Assembly: GCA_026399435.1 (NCBI GenBank) | Contig: JAPLQX010000017.1 | Location: 62,001-126,000, forward strand | DNA length: 64,000 bases | Direction: 5' to 3' | Source of the DNA: Rhodocyclales bacterium | GTDB lineage: Bacteria > Pseudomonadota > Gammaproteobacteria > Burkholderiales > Rhodocyclaceae | In this document: piece after piece, positions 1 through 8,842 of the stretch | How the letters are laid out: each line of letters begins with the position of its first letter | How positions within the stretch are numbered: the first letter of the stretch is position 1 | Position numbers and translations under genes: made by a program | Notes under the pieces: model-generated | What the model was told of the DNA's origin: nothing | Database searches by the model: none | The model's input: only the letters and a program-made list of their open reading frames with translations

Positions 1-106
1 TGCGTATGCAGCGCCAGCGCTTGCCGGTCTTGGTAACGATAAGTCGCATTTCGCTGCGCGGGTGATGCGTGCGGCAGTGGTAGCAGTAAGTTTGTTCTGT
101 GGCCAT
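1..106 (-). CDS. Small zinc-ribbon-like hypothetical protein (partial, cut by window start)
   Basis: Reading the minus strand from an ATG at 104-106 gives an open frame to the window edge. The first 35 residues start MATEQTYCYHCRTHHP and end KTGKRWRCIR. A CxxC pair at residues 8 and 11 and a further Cys at 33 in a basic context (WRC) look like half of a small zinc ribbon. The C-terminus lies outside the window, so neither length nor family can be fixed. I do not recognise a named family. Confidence 0.5.
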   Translation of the reverse strand, partial: MATEQTYCYHCRTHHPRSEMRLIVTKTGKRWRCIR

Positions 107-207
107 GGGCGTATGCGGGCAACGGGCGGTGACGGTTTCAATTATGCCCTTCCCGGCACCGTTTGTTCCGTCCTGCGCTAAACTCGCACCACGCGTGCTG
201 AGCGCAT

Positions 208-284
208 CCGCCCGTAGCTCATCTGGATAGAGCACCGGCCTTCTAAGCCGGGGGTAGTGGGTTCGAATCCCGCCGGGCGGGCCA
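208..284 (+). tRNA. tRNA-Arg (anticodon TCT)
   Basis: A full cloverleaf is visible. The acceptor stem CCGCCCG pairs with CGGGCGG, followed by a G discriminator and an encoded CCA. The D arm is GCTC..GAGC. The anticodon stem CCGGC/GCCGG holds the loop CTTCTAA, which reads TCT. The T arm is GTGGG-TTCGAAT-CCCGC. The CCA end is only 14 bases before the next gene's ATG, so upstream frames through the tRNA are not real starts. Confidence 0.97.
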
Positions 285-298
285 TTCAAGGGGAGTTC

Positions 299-769
299 AT
301 GAAATCGACGCGTTTTTCCGGCATTGCTGATGCCAAAGCCCGCCTGGGCCAGGAGGTCGGCGTCAGCGACTGGCTGCTGATCGATCAGGAACGCGTGAAC
401 GCCTTTGCCAAGGTTACCGGCGACGAACAGTGGATTCATGTCGATGTCGAGCGGGCGAAGCGCGAATCGCCGTTCGGCGGGCCGATCGCGCACGGCTATC
501 TGACCGTATCGCTGCTGGCCAGGTTTGCCCAGGAATGCATCGCAGTCGAGGGCATCAAGCTGGCTGTGAATTACGGTCTCAATCGCGTGCGCTTCGCCTC
601 GCCCGTGAAGGTCGGCAGCCGCGTCCGTGCGAGATTCGTGCTGGCCGCGCTGGAAGAGATTCCCGGCGGCGCGCAAATCGTCTGGAAGGCGACGATCGAG
701 ACCGAGGGCGGCGACAAGCCTGCCTGCGTGGCGGAGATGGTCACCCGCTGGTATTTCCAGACGGCCTGA
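299..769 (+). CDS. MaoC-like (R)-specific enoyl-CoA hydratase/dehydratase
   Basis: The product has 156 residues with a single hotdog fold of the MaoC/NodN type. Family features are the N-terminal RINAFAKVTGDEQWIH-like segment (here VNAFAKVTGDEQWIHVD) and PFGGPIAHGYLTVSLLARF, where Asp and His of the hydratase dyad lie about residues 43 and 66. NYGLNRVRFASPVKVGSRVR is also typical. Such proteins hydrate or dehydrate acyl-CoA substrates in the cytoplasm; the substrate cannot be told from sequence. The start at 299 is chosen because GGGGAG lies just upstream and the longer frame would run through the tRNA. Confidence 0.9.
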   Translation: MKSTRFSGIADAKARLGQEVGVSDWLLIDQERVNAFAKVTGDEQWIHVDVERAKRESPFGGPIAHGYLTVSLLARFAQECIAVEGIKLAVNYGLNRVRFASPVKVGSRVRARFVLAALEEIPGGAQIVWKATIETEGGDKPACVAEMVTRWYFQTA

Positions 770-823
770 GGCTTTCCTGATGGCTGTGCCAACACCTGCG
801 GCGGCGACCGGGCTACGGCTGCC

Positions 824-1414
824 ATGAGCCTGCCCACCTACGTCTGCGTCGCTCGCCATGGCGAAACCGACTGGAACATCGCCGGGATTCTGCAGGGCTG
901 GACCGATGTTCCGATCAACGATCAGGGGCGTCGGCAAGCCTACGAGCTGGTCGGCGGCTTTTCCCATGCGAAGTTTTCAAGGGTCTACTCGAGCCCCCTG
1001 ATCCGTTCGCACGAAACCGCGGAGATCATCGCCCGTTCGCTGAGGCTGGATCCCCCGGAGTGTCACGACGGCTTGAAGGAAAGGCATTTCGGGGTGATCC
1101 AGGGAATTCCGAAATCGGAACTTGCGGACCTGAATCCGGTGCTGCTGCAGCAGATCCTCAAGCGAAATCCTGCGATCGATTTCGATCAGGGCGAGTCGAT
1201 GGATGAATTCGCCGATCGCGTGCTCAATGCGATCGCATGCATTGCCAGGCCGAATGCCGGCAAGCGTATCCTCGCGATTACGCATGGCTGGGTCATGGAT
1301 GTGATTACCCGGCATATCGCGAACCGGCCGCGCAGCACTATCCTCAACATGAAACGCAAGAACGGCGAATGTCTGTGGCTCGAGGTCACGGAAAAATCCA
1401 TTCGCCCCGTGTGA
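824..1414 (+). CDS. Histidine phosphatase family protein (phosphoglycerate-mutase-like)
   Basis: The product has 196 residues. The catalytic RHGET motif is near the N-terminus (VARHGETDWN), followed by GWTDVPINDQGRRQA, SSPLIRSHETAEII and a C-terminal catalytic His in ILAITHGWVMD. These are hallmarks of the 2-histidine phosphatase/GpmB branch, which forms a phosphohistidine intermediate. Cofactor-independent mutase activity is less likely than broad phosphatase activity. It sits 54 bp after the MaoC gene on the same strand. The ATG at 824 has no strong ribosome-binding site, so the exact start is moderately secure. Confidence 0.88.
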   Translation: MSLPTYVCVARHGETDWNIAGILQGWTDVPINDQGRRQAYELVGGFSHAKFSRVYSSPLIRSHETAEIIARSLRLDPPECHDGLKERHFGVIQGIPKSELADLNPVLLQQILKRNPAIDFDQGESMDEFADRVLNAIACIARPNAGKRILAITHGWVMDVITRHIANRPRSTILNMKRKNGECLWLEVTEKSIRPV

Positions 1415-1458
1415 GGAAGGAAGCCGGCGCGGAGCGGGGCTGAAGAAGGGGCAAGCAA

Positions 1459-1866
1459 ATGAAGAAGAAATGTTTTGCGGCGCTGGTCATTGCGGCTTGC
1501 AGTGCCAGCGAGGCTAACGCCGGCCCCGCCGGATATGTCTGCACGATAGCCGCGATTCAGGAACTGGGAATGACGGGAACGTTCGCGCTACACGGGGGAG
1601 CGTTTGCAAACCTCGTGGGCAAGACCTTTTCCATCGACAGGCGGACCGGGCAGGTGGTCGGTCTGCCGTTCACCACGGGCCCGAACATGGAAATCAGGAT
1701 TCTCGACCGCGGCAGCGACGTTGACTCGTACAAGCAGTTGATTGTGCTGCCGCCACCCAATGTATGGGTCAGGTACATTTATGTCAGGGAACAGATCAAG
1801 CCCGACAGGAAGCCTTTCTGGGCAACCGATTACGGCAACCTGATCTACAGCGGCACTTGCGAATAA
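1459..1866 (+). CDS. Small exported hypothetical protein
   Basis: The product has 135 residues and begins with a clear Sec signal peptide: MKKK, a hydrophobic core, and an ANA cleavage site near residue 22. The mature part of about 113 residues has two cysteines, one near each end (YVCTI and SGTCE), which could form a disulfide in the periplasm. No family is recognised. A good purine-rich site (GAAGAAGGGGCAAGCAA) precedes the ATG. It probably ends the short plus-strand group that starts with the MaoC gene. Confidence 0.75.
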   Translation: MKKKCFAALVIAACSASEANAGPAGYVCTIAAIQELGMTGTFALHGGAFANLVGKTFSIDRRTGQVVGLPFTTGPNMEIRILDRGSDVDSYKQLIVLPPPNVWVRYIYVREQIKPDRKPFWATDYGNLIYSGTCE

Positions 1867-1886
1867 CCGGCGAATAGCCGGCCGGT

Positions 1887-1915
1887 GAAAATGAAAAGCG
1901 CCCCGAAAGGCGCTT
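1887..1915 (-). terminator. Probable intrinsic terminator after tRNA-Ser
   Basis: On the minus strand AAGCGCC-TTTCGG-GGCGCTT forms a 7-bp hairpin followed by the T-rich tract TTCATTTTC. It lies directly downstream of the minus-strand tRNA-Ser. In the plus direction the T tract is poor, so it mainly serves the tRNA. Confidence 0.6.
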
Positions 1916-1929
1916 GGTTGCAGGCTTCA

Positions 1930-2020
1930 TGGCGGAGAGGGAGGGATTCGAACCCTCGTTAGGATATTATCCTAAACACGCTTTCCAGGCGTGCGACTTA
2001 AACCGCTCATCCACCTCTCC
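1930..2020 (-). tRNA. tRNA-Ser (anticodon GGA)
   Basis: On the minus strand the acceptor GGAGAGG pairs with CCTCTCC, then a G discriminator and encoded CCA. The anticodon arm is CACGC-CTGGAAA-GCGTG, which reads GGA. A long variable arm (TAGGATAATATCCTA) marks it as a class II serine tRNA of 91 nucleotides. Confidence 0.97.
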
Positions 2021-2070
2021 GCATTGCTTGCTGATTCCTGCTGGTCAAGCAGGGCGCGAATTCTAGCAGA

Positions 2071-2919
2071 TCAGTCCTCACTGTGCCGCAGCGACAGATC
2101 GACGGCGCGCACGTTCTTGGTCAGGCTGCCTATGGAAATGCGGTTGACGCCGGTCTCGGCGATGGCGCGCACGGTTTCCAGGCTGACGCCGCCGGAGGCT
2201 TCGAGTTCGGCGCGTCCTGCGGTGAGGCCCACGGCCTGGCGCATCTGATCCAGGTCCATGTTGTCGAGCAGGATCATCGTGGCGTTGGCGTCGAGGGCTT
2301 CGGCGAGCTGCTCCAGGGTTTCGACCTCGATCTGGATGAAGACATCGTCGCGGCCGATTTCCCTCGCCTGCGCCAGCGCCGCGGTAACTCCGCCGGCCGC
2401 CATGATGTGGTTTTCCTTGATCAGGATGCCGTCATAGAGGCCGAGGCGGTGGTTGCTGCCGCCGCCGCAGGTGACGGCGTATTTCTGCGCCAGGCGCAGG
2501 CCGGGCAGGGTCTTGCGCGTATCGACGATTTTCGCCCCGGTGCCGGCGACGGCATTGACATACAGGCGCGTGACGGTTGCGGTAGCGGAGAGCAGTTGCA
2601 GGAAGTTCAGCGCGGCGCGCTCGGCGGTGAGCAGGGCGCGGGTGGTGGCCTCGATTTCACACAGCGTCTGGCCGGCGGCAATCGGCTCGCCGTCGGCTGC
2701 ACTCCAGCGGATCACCGCCAGCGGATCGAGACGGCGGAAGCAGGCGTCGAACCATGCGGAGCCTGCGAGCACGGCATCTTCGCGGCTGAGCACGGTGCCC
2801 CGCGAACGTCTTGTGGCGGGTGTGAGCAGGGCGGTCAGGTCGCCGCCGCCGATGTCTTCCACCAGGGCGGCGAGGACGTTGCGCTGCACCTCGGCGGCAA
2901 GCTGAAGAGGGAGTTCCAT
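2071..2919 (-). CDS. nadC: Nicotinate-nucleotide pyrophosphorylase (quinolinate phosphoribosyltransferase)
   Basis: This enzyme converts quinolinate and PRPP to nicotinate mononucleotide and CO2 in de novo NAD synthesis. The product has about 282 residues, the usual length. Visible motifs are EDIGGGDLT near the start, the helix RALLTAERAALNFLQLLSAT, the substrate-binding DTRKTLPGLR, HRLGLYDGILIKENH, and near the end the barrel strands EASGGVS and ISIGSLTK. ATG 2919 (MELPLQ) aligns best with the family; an in-frame ATG at 2943 would add 8 residues. No other NAD-synthesis gene is adjacent. Confidence 0.95.
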   Translation of the reverse strand: MELPLQLAAEVQRNVLAALVEDIGGGDLTALLTPATRRSRGTVLSREDAVLAGSAWFDACFRRLDPLAVIRWSAADGEPIAAGQTLCEIEATTRALLTAERAALNFLQLLSATATVTRLYVNAVAGTGAKIVDTRKTLPGLRLAQKYAVTCGGGSNHRLGLYDGILIKENHIMAAGGVTAALAQAREIGRDDVFIQIEVETLEQLAEALDANATMILLDNMDLDQMRQAVGLTAGRAELEASGGVSLETVRAIAETGVNRISIGSLTKNVRAVDLSLRHSED

Positions 2920-2967
2920 GATGTGTCGATGCGTGAAGTACAAGTGCGATTGATTCTAGCACCGGCC

Positions 2968-3010
2968 GTAGGGCGGACTTTAGTCCGCTGCCGACTGAAG
3001 TCGGCCCTAC
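2968..3010. repeat. Palindromic intergenic repeat (GTAGGGCGGACTT... family)
   Basis: This is a mirror-like element running from GTAGGGCGGACTTTAGTCCG to GACTGAAGTCGGCCCTAC. It contains a short hairpin (CGGACTTTAGTCCG), and its two ends are near-complementary (GTAGGGC/GCCCTAC). A related but differently arranged element occurs at 18628-18716. It lies between nadC and the glutamate-synthase-like gene and resembles REP-type extragenic repeats. Confidence 0.7.
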
Positions 3011-3065
3011 AGGTCCAACATATCCGCCAGGCCTTACCGGCCGTACATCCGCTGCGGCCCACCTG

Positions 3066-4718
3066 TCAGTGAATTTTCGATCCCCGCAGGCTGAGCGCCG
3101 TCGCCGGCGCGGCGAAGCTGTCGGCGCGGGATACGTCCCAGAACACCTTGAACACGGGATGGTCGGGCACCCCGGACAGCAGTTCCCCCTGTCTTGCCCA
3201 ATGATGCAGGGCTGCCAGCGAGCGCACCTCGGTGGCCGAGACGCGACGAATCACATGCTCCGGTCCGAGTTCGCAGGGATGCTTCAAGCCGGAAGCGCCG
3301 AGCAGTTCCTTGAGCGCAAGCAGCGTGTTCTGGTGAAACTGGAACACCCGCGTCGCCTTGTCCGGCACATCGAGGGCGCGCATGCGTTGCGGATCCTGTG
3401 TCGTGACGCCGGTGGGGCACTTGCCGGTGTGGCAGGTCTGCGCCTGCAGGCAGCCGAGGGCGAACATGAAGCCGCGCGCGGAATTGCACCAGTCGGCGCC
3501 CATGGCCATGGTGCGCGCCATGTCGAAGGCGGTGACGATCTTGCCGGAAGCACCGAGGCTGATCTGGTGGCGAAGATTGACGCCGACCAGCGTGTTGTGC
3601 ACCAGCATCAGGCCCTCGCGCAGCGGCGCGCCGACGTGGTCGGTGAACTCCAGGGGTGCGGCGCCGGTACCGCCTTCGCCGCCGTCGACGACGATGAAGT
3701 CGGGGGCGATGCCGGTCTGCAACATGGCCTTGACGATGGCAAACCATTCCCACGGATGGCCGATCGCCAGCTTGATGCCGACCGGCTTGCCGCCCGACAG
3801 CTCGCGCAAGCGGGCGATGAAGGCGACCAGTTCCAGCGGCGTGGAAAATGCCGAGTGCCGGGCGGGAGAAATGCAGTCGGTGCCGACCGGAACACCGCGC
3901 GCCTCGGCGATTTCCCTGGTTACCTTGGCGCCGGGCAACACGCCGCCGTGCCCCGGCTTGGCACCCTGCGAGAGCTTGATCTCGATCATCTTGACCTGGT
4001 CGAGGCGGGCGTTCTCGGCAAATTTGTTCTCGTCGAAATGCCCGCTGCCGTCGCGGCAGCCGAAATAGCCGCTGCCGATTTCCCAGGCCAGGTCGCCGCC
4101 GTTCTGGCGGTGATAGCGCGAGATGGAGCCCTCGCCGGTGTCGTGATAGAAATGGCCACGCTTCGCACCCTCGTTCAGGGCCAGAATCGCATTCGCCGAG
4201 AGCGCACCGAAGCTCATCGCGGAGATGTTGAATACGCTGGCGGAATAGGGCTGCGTGCAGGCCGGCCCGCCGATCTCGATGCGGAAGTCGTGGCTGTCGA
4301 TGTGCACCGGCGCGATGGAATGGTTGATCCATTCATAGTGCGGTTCATAGACGTTGAGCTGTGTGCCGAACGGGCGCTTGTCGGCCGCCTGCTTGGAGCG
4401 CTGGTAGATGATCGAGCGTTGCGCGCGGGAAAACGGCAGTTCATCTGAGTCGGCCTCGAGAAAATACTGGCGGATTTCCGGCCGGATGTACTCGAAGAAA
4501 AAGCGGAAATGCGCGAGCACCGGATAATTGCGGCGGACCGCCTGCTTGACCTGCAGGTAATCGCTGAGGCCGAGCAGCGCCAGCGCGGCGAAGACGGCGG
4601 CAGGCCATAGCCATTGCGGCGAGAAGGGCAGCAGGGCAAAACAGATTGCGCCAAGAATCGCGCAAATGCTCCAGGCCCAGTAGCGTTTCGGAACGATGTT
4701 GTCGAGACTCTGCAACAT
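3066..4718 (-). CDS. FMN-binding glutamate-synthase family protein, membrane-anchored
   Basis: The product has 550 residues. Two hydrophobic segments near residues 17-34 and 38-50 form an N-terminal membrane hairpin. The rest is the FMN-binding (beta/alpha)8 domain of glutamate synthase, with INISAMSFGALS-like VFNISAMSFGALSANA, GEGSISRYHR, KPGHGGVLPG and DFIVVDGGEGGTGAAP. A CX5CX4C iron-sulfur motif (CLQAQTCHTGKC) lies about residues 421-432. The amidotransferase domain of true GltB is absent, so a free-standing redox role is likely but the substrate is unknown. It is monocistronic, between a repeat and the EamA gene. Confidence 0.85.
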   Translation of the reverse strand: MLQSLDNIVPKRYWAWSICAILGAICFALLPFSPQWLWPAAVFAALALLGLSDYLQVKQAVRRNYPVLAHFRFFFEYIRPEIRQYFLEADSDELPFSRAQRSIIYQRSKQAADKRPFGTQLNVYEPHYEWINHSIAPVHIDSHDFRIEIGGPACTQPYSASVFNISAMSFGALSANAILALNEGAKRGHFYHDTGEGSISRYHRQNGGDLAWEIGSGYFGCRDGSGHFDENKFAENARLDQVKMIEIKLSQGAKPGHGGVLPGAKVTREIAEARGVPVGTDCISPARHSAFSTPLELVAFIARLRELSGGKPVGIKLAIGHPWEWFAIVKAMLQTGIAPDFIVVDGGEGGTGAAPLEFTDHVGAPLREGLMLVHNTLVGVNLRHQISLGASGKIVTAFDMARTMAMGADWCNSARGFMFALGCLQAQTCHTGKCPTGVTTQDPQRMRALDVPDKATRVFQFHQNTLLALKELLGASGLKHPCELGPEHVIRRVSATEVRSLAALHHWARQGELLSGVPDHPVFKVFWDVSRADSFAAPATALSLRGSKIH

Positions 4719-4762
4719 GGACGCCCTCCCGTCAGGTGATTCGGTGTGGCTGCGCTACGCCA

Positions 4763-5650
4763 TTACTTTACACCTGATGCTTCTCCGCTTTTGAATCGTT
4801 CCGTGAGCGCGATCGAGAGACTGCTGGCGGCGATCACCGCCATGCCCGCCACCGAGAGCAGGTCGGGCAGGTGGTCGTAGAACAGCCAGCCGAGCAGCAG
4901 AGCCCAGATCAGCTGGCCGTAGAGGAAGGGCGACAGCGTCGAGGCCGGGGCGTGGCGGAAGGCGCGGGTCATGCAGAGATGTCCGGTGCCGCCCATGATG
5001 CCGAGCGAAGCGATGGCCAGCGCCTGCCAGGCGTCGGGCATCGGCCCGCCCCAGTAGAGCGGCGCCGCCAGCGACATCGACACGCTGCCCACCAGCGCGG
5101 TGTAAAAGAGCATGGTGACGGTGTTTTCGGTGAGCGACATGTGCCGCGTCTGCACCTGGTAGATCGCGTAGCAGCCGGCCGCCAGCGCCATCAGGATGAT
5201 GCCCTCGGTGGACATCGCGCCGCCGGGACGCGCGATCAGCAGGGCGCCGGCAAAGCCGGCGATGATGGCGATCCAGCGCCCCGGCGTGACCGACTCCTTG
5301 AGCAGCCAGCTCGCCAGGATCACTACGATCAGCGGCGTGACGAAAAGGATGGCGGTGCTTTCGGCGAGCGGCAGGATCTTGAATGCCGCCATCGCGAAAC
5401 TGGTGACGCCGACCAGCATCAATGCGCGCACCGTGAGTGCGAAAGGACGCTGCGTGGCGATCAGCCTGGCCCGCATCGAGGGCGCGAGAAAGACCACCAT
5501 CAGCAGCAGATGCACCGTGTAGCGCGCCCAGACCAGCATCGGCACCGGAAAGGTCTGCGACAAATGCTTGGAGGTGGCGTCGAGCGCGGCGAAGCACAGG
5601 CCCGCACCCAGCATCAGCAGGATGCCGATGAACGGCCGAGGTTCAGCCAT
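4763..5650 (-). CDS. EamA/DMT-family transporter
   Basis: The product has 295 residues with about ten hydrophobic segments in two homologous EamA halves. The first is GILLMLGAGLCFAALDATSKHL and the second starts near ILMALAAGCYAIYQV. It is an inner-membrane metabolite or drug exporter; the substrate cannot be predicted. It overlaps the start side of nnrDE's stop by 8 bp and is therefore the last gene of the minus-strand run that begins with the TRAP transporter genes. Confidence 0.88.
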   Translation of the reverse strand: MAEPRPFIGILLMLGAGLCFAALDATSKHLSQTFPVPMLVWARYTVHLLLMVVFLAPSMRARLIATQRPFALTVRALMLVGVTSFAMAAFKILPLAESTAILFVTPLIVVILASWLLKESVTPGRWIAIIAGFAGALLIARPGGAMSTEGIILMALAAGCYAIYQVQTRHMSLTENTVTMLFYTALVGSVSMSLAAPLYWGGPMPDAWQALAIASLGIMGGTGHLCMTRAFRHAPASTLSPFLYGQLIWALLLGWLFYDHLPDLLSVAGMAVIAASSLSIALTERFKSGEASGVK

Positions 5651-7043
5651 TCTTTGCGATCAGCCGATTCAGAAGTGTGCGTGCGACGGGAATCAGTTCG
5701 CTGGCGGCAATGCCGATAGGGCCGGCGCCGGTGGCGGTGAGCGCATCGGCCGCGGCGCCATGCAGATGGACTGCGCCCGACAAGGCGGCTGCCGCAGGCC
5801 AGCCCTGTGCCAGCAGCGCACCGGTCATGCCGGAAAGTACATCGCCGCTGCCGGCCGAGGCTAGCCCCGGATTGCCGCTGGTGTTGATGCGCCAGCGGCC
5901 GTCGGGATGGGCGATCACGGTGCCGCAGCCCTTGAGCGCAACGTGGGCCTTGAATCGTTGCGCCAGTTGCAGCGCCGCGCCGACGCGGTCGGCCAGCACC
6001 GCTTCGGTGGTGGTCGCCAGCAGCCGCGCGGCTTCGGCCGGGTGGGGCGTGATCACCGTGGGTGCTTCGCGGCGCGCGACACGCGCGGCCAGCACCGGAT
6101 GCACGGCGAGCAGATTCAGCGCATCGGCATCGAGCAGCAAGGGACAGTCGGCGCCGGGTTTGGGTGACAGGGTACGGCGAAGAATCTCGACAGCGGCATC
6201 GGTTGCGCCGAGGCCGGGGCCGATGACGACTACCGTTGCCTGCGCCAGCGCATCGTCGGGCGTGCGCAACATCAGTTCGGGCTGCAGCGGATCGACGGCC
6301 AGCGGCTGCAGCAGACCGACAAACACCCGCCCGGCGCCGAGCTTCAGTCCGGCGCGCGCCGCCAGCAGCGCGGCACCGGTCATACCGGCGGCGCCGCCGA
6401 TCACGGCCAGCGAACCGTAGCTGCCCTTGTGGCTGTTCTTTGCGCGCGGCTTCAGGCTGTCGCGGAAATCGTCGGCGCCGAGCAGGGCGCCGGGGAACTC
6501 GTCGAGGTTCAGACCGAGATCGACCACGCGGACCTCGCCGCAGTGATCAGGGCCGTCGAGCGTGTATAGCCCCGGCTTGCCGCCGATGAAACTGATGGTA
6601 TGCGTGGCGCGCACGGCGGCGCCCAGCAGGCGCCCGGTGTCGCCGTCGAGGCCACTGGGAACGTCCAGCGCCAGGACCGGGCCGGGGAAGGCGTTGATGC
6701 GGGCAATCATCACGGCATACTCGCCGGCGATGGGCCGCGTCAGGCCGATGCCGAACAGGCCGTCCACCACCAGCCCGTAGTAGCCTTGAGGAACTTCGTC
6801 GCCAGGATCGGCGACGACAACCTGGATTCCCTGTCGCCTGAGGATACGGGCCATGACCTGCGCATCGCCGCCGTTGTTGCCGGGGCCGGCGAACACCAGA
6901 ACGGGAGCGCGGCTGCCTTGCAGCAGCTTCCTGGCGAATGCGGCGGCGGCGCGGCCGGCGCGTTCCATCAAGGGCGGCACGACGCCGGCATAGCGCGTTT
7001 CGAGGCTGCGCAATTCGGAGCTGCGCAAGAGGGGGGTCTGCAT
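5643..7043 (-). CDS. nnrDE: Bifunctional NAD(P)H-hydrate epimerase/ADP-dependent NAD(P)H-hydrate dehydratase
   Basis: The product has 466 residues and two domains. The YjeF N-terminal epimerase domain (about 1-210) shows VFAGPGNNGGDAQVMARIL and DVPSGLDGDTG. The C-terminal ADP-dependent dehydratase (about 225-460) shows KGSYGSLAVIGGAAGMTGAALLAAR, VVIGPGLG, LDADALNLLA, TPHPAEAARLL, LKGCGTVIA and NTSGNPGLASAGSGDVL. It repairs hydrated NADH and NADPH in the cytoplasm. It begins 16 bp after the pxpA stop codon, so it is probably co-transcribed with the 5-oxoprolinase genes. Confidence 0.95.
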   Translation of the reverse strand: MQTPLLRSSELRSLETRYAGVVPPLMERAGRAAAAFARKLLQGSRAPVLVFAGPGNNGGDAQVMARILRRQGIQVVVADPGDEVPQGYYGLVVDGLFGIGLTRPIAGEYAVMIARINAFPGPVLALDVPSGLDGDTGRLLGAAVRATHTISFIGGKPGLYTLDGPDHCGEVRVVDLGLNLDEFPGALLGADDFRDSLKPRAKNSHKGSYGSLAVIGGAAGMTGAALLAARAGLKLGAGRVFVGLLQPLAVDPLQPELMLRTPDDALAQATVVVIGPGLGATDAAVEILRRTLSPKPGADCPLLLDADALNLLAVHPVLAARVARREAPTVITPHPAEAARLLATTTEAVLADRVGAALQLAQRFKAHVALKGCGTVIAHPDGRWRINTSGNPGLASAGSGDVLSGMTGALLAQGWPAAAALSGAVHLHGAAADALTATGAGPIGIAASELIPVARTLLNRLIAKNG

Positions 7044-7059
7044 GACGCGATTGTAACCG

Positions 7060-7842
7060 TCAGCCGTGCGATCCGATTTCCGTCAGCGGCAGGATTTCAT
7101 AACCGGCCTGCTTCAGTTCGCCGCGAAGATGGCGCGCAACGCCGACCGCATCGGGGCTGTCGCCATGGACGCAGATGCTGCCGATCGGTGTGGCGATGCG
7201 CGTGCCGTCCACGGCGATCAGGGCGCCGGCTTCGAGCATGGCCAGTACATGGGCCAGGCAGGCGTCGGGATCGTGGATCATGGCGTCGGCGCGCGCACGC
7301 GGCACCAGTTGGCCGTCGGGCAAGTAAGCGCGGTCGGCAAAAATTTCCTCGACGACCGCGAGGCCCGCGGCGCGCCCGGCGGCCACCAGTTGCGATGCGG
7401 CGGGCGCCAGCAGGATCAACTTCCGGTCGATGGCGCGGATCGCGCGGCAGATCGTGTCGGCCACGGCGCGGTCGACGCAGGCGAGGTTGTTCAGCGCGCC
7501 ATGCGGCTTGACGTGGGTGACCTGCGCCGCTTCGAGCGACGCAACGCCGGCCAGCGCACCGATCTGGGCTGCGACCTGGTTTTCGAGTTCGGCGGGCGAC
7601 AGGGCCATGGCACGGCGGCCGAAGCCCTGCAGGTCGGGATAGCTCGGATGGGCGCCGATCGAGACGCCGCGCTCCCTGGCCAGGCGCATGGTACGGCGCA
7701 TGACGTCGGGGTCGCCGGCATGACCGCCGCAGGCGATATTGGCCGAGGCGACGATGTCGAGCATGGCGGCGTCATCGCCCATGCGCCAGGGGCCGAAGCC
7801 TTCGCCGAGATCGGCGTTGAGGTTAATTCGCTTGCTGGGCAT
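7060..7842 (-). CDS. pxpA: 5-oxoprolinase subunit A (LamB/YcsF family)
   Basis: The product has 260 residues. It starts with the family signature INLNADLGEGFG and continues with SANIACGGHAGDP, GAHPSYPDLQGFGRR, HVKPHGALNN, EIFADRAYLPDGQLVPR and ICVHGDSP. PxpABC hydrolyses 5-oxo-L-proline to glutamate with ATP. Its start lies 20 bp inside the 3' end of pxpC, which indicates translational coupling. The operon order is TRAP-pxpB-pxpC-pxpA-nnrDE. Confidence 0.95.
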   Translation of the reverse strand: MPSKRINLNADLGEGFGPWRMGDDAAMLDIVASANIACGGHAGDPDVMRRTMRLARERGVSIGAHPSYPDLQGFGRRAMALSPAELENQVAAQIGALAGVASLEAAQVTHVKPHGALNNLACVDRAVADTICRAIRAIDRKLILLAPAASQLVAAGRAAGLAVVEEIFADRAYLPDGQLVPRARADAMIHDPDACLAHVLAMLEAGALIAVDGTRIATPIGSICVHGDSPDAVGVARHLRGELKQAGYEILPLTEIGSHG

Positions 7843-8842
7843 CGATGACTCCGTCGATCAGGTTGGCGGCATACAGGGCGTCGAGATTGAATTCCGCGCT
7901 GCCCGGTGCAATGCCTGCGATGCATTCTGCCAGTTCGGCCGCGGCCTGGCGGCGGGCGGCGAGCGCTTGGGCGATGCTGACCTCGACAAAATGCAGGGTC
8001 TGGCCGGGCAGGGCGTGGCCCAGGCGCGGCAGGTCGGCGCCGATCACGGTGGCGATTTTCGGGTAACCGCCGACGGTCTGGCAATCGGCCAGCAGGATGA
8101 TCGGCCGGCCGTCGCCGGGGACCTGGATGGTGCCAGGCGTGACGGCATCCGAGACGATGTCGGCGCCGTACGCCGAATCGTGTTCGAGGCGCGCACCGTC
8201 GAGGCGCAGGCCCATGCGGTCCGCCTCGCGGCTGACAGTGAATTCTGCATTGAGAAAGCACGCCCAGGCGGCATCGGTGAAGTATTCGCGCTGGGGGCCG
8301 GGTATCACGCGCAAGGGGCTGGCGGGCAGATGCGGAGGCCGCGGCAGGCGCAACGAAAGCCGCGTATTGGTGGCTCCGACTGTTATGCAATCGCCGGCTC
8401 GCAGGCTGCGGCCGTCGATGCCGCCGAGTCCGGCACGGGCATAGGTGGAGCGGCTACCCAGAACTTGCGGCAAATCGAATCCGCCGTGGACAGCGAGGTA
8501 GCCGATGCCGCTGCGCAGGTTTCCGGTGACCAGGATCTCGTCCGTGGCCAGCGCATGGCTGCGCCAGTTCGAGGCGGCGCGCGATTGGCCGGCGGCATCC
8601 TCGATGCGCGCCGAGAATTCGCCCGCCATGGCGATGGTGACCGGAGCTTTGGCGCGCAGCCTGGGTCCGAGCAGGTGCACCTCCAGCGCGACGGTGCCGG
8701 GCGGGTTGCCCGCCAGCGCATTGGCGATGGCCAGCCAGTCGGCATCCAGCGCACCGGAAAGCGGCACGCCCAGATGTCGGTAGCCGGGCCGGCCGGCGTC
8801 CTGAAAGCTGGCCGGCATGGGACAGTCGAGGACTTCGATCAT
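7823..8842 (-). CDS. pxpC: 5-oxoprolinase subunit C (KipA/biotin-dependent carboxyltransferase-like)
   Basis: The product has 339 residues and begins MIEVLDCPMPASFQDAGRPG at the ATG 8842. Family motifs include FQDAGRPGYRHLGVPLSGALD, VALEVHLLGP, RSGIGYLAVHGGFD, VIPGPQREYF, GLRLDGARLE, SDAVTPGTIQVPGDGRP and LLADCQTVGGYPKIA. It is the second partner of the oxoprolinase complex. The ATG at 8842 overlaps the pxpB stop by 4 bp (ATGA); reading further upstream in this frame would run through pxpB in the wrong frame. Confidence 0.95.
   Translation of the reverse strand: MIEVLDCPMPASFQDAGRPGYRHLGVPLSGALDADWLAIANALAGNPPGTVALEVHLLGPRLRAKAPVTIAMAGEFSARIEDAAGQSRAASNWRSHALATDEILVTGNLRSGIGYLAVHGGFDLPQVLGSRSTYARAGLGGIDGRSLRAGDCITVGATNTRLSLRLPRPPHLPASPLRVIPGPQREYFTDAAWACFLNAEFTVSREADRMGLRLDGARLEHDSAYGADIVSDAVTPGTIQVPGDGRPIILLADCQTVGGYPKIATVIGADLPRLGHALPGQTLHFVEVSIAQALAARRQAAAELAECIAGIAPGSAEFNLDALYAANLIDGVIDAQQAN

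Noticed and set aside
2943-3066. Possible short gene in the nadC-GltB-like gap
   Set aside because: Only repeat palindromes and no codon-like pattern or ribosome site.
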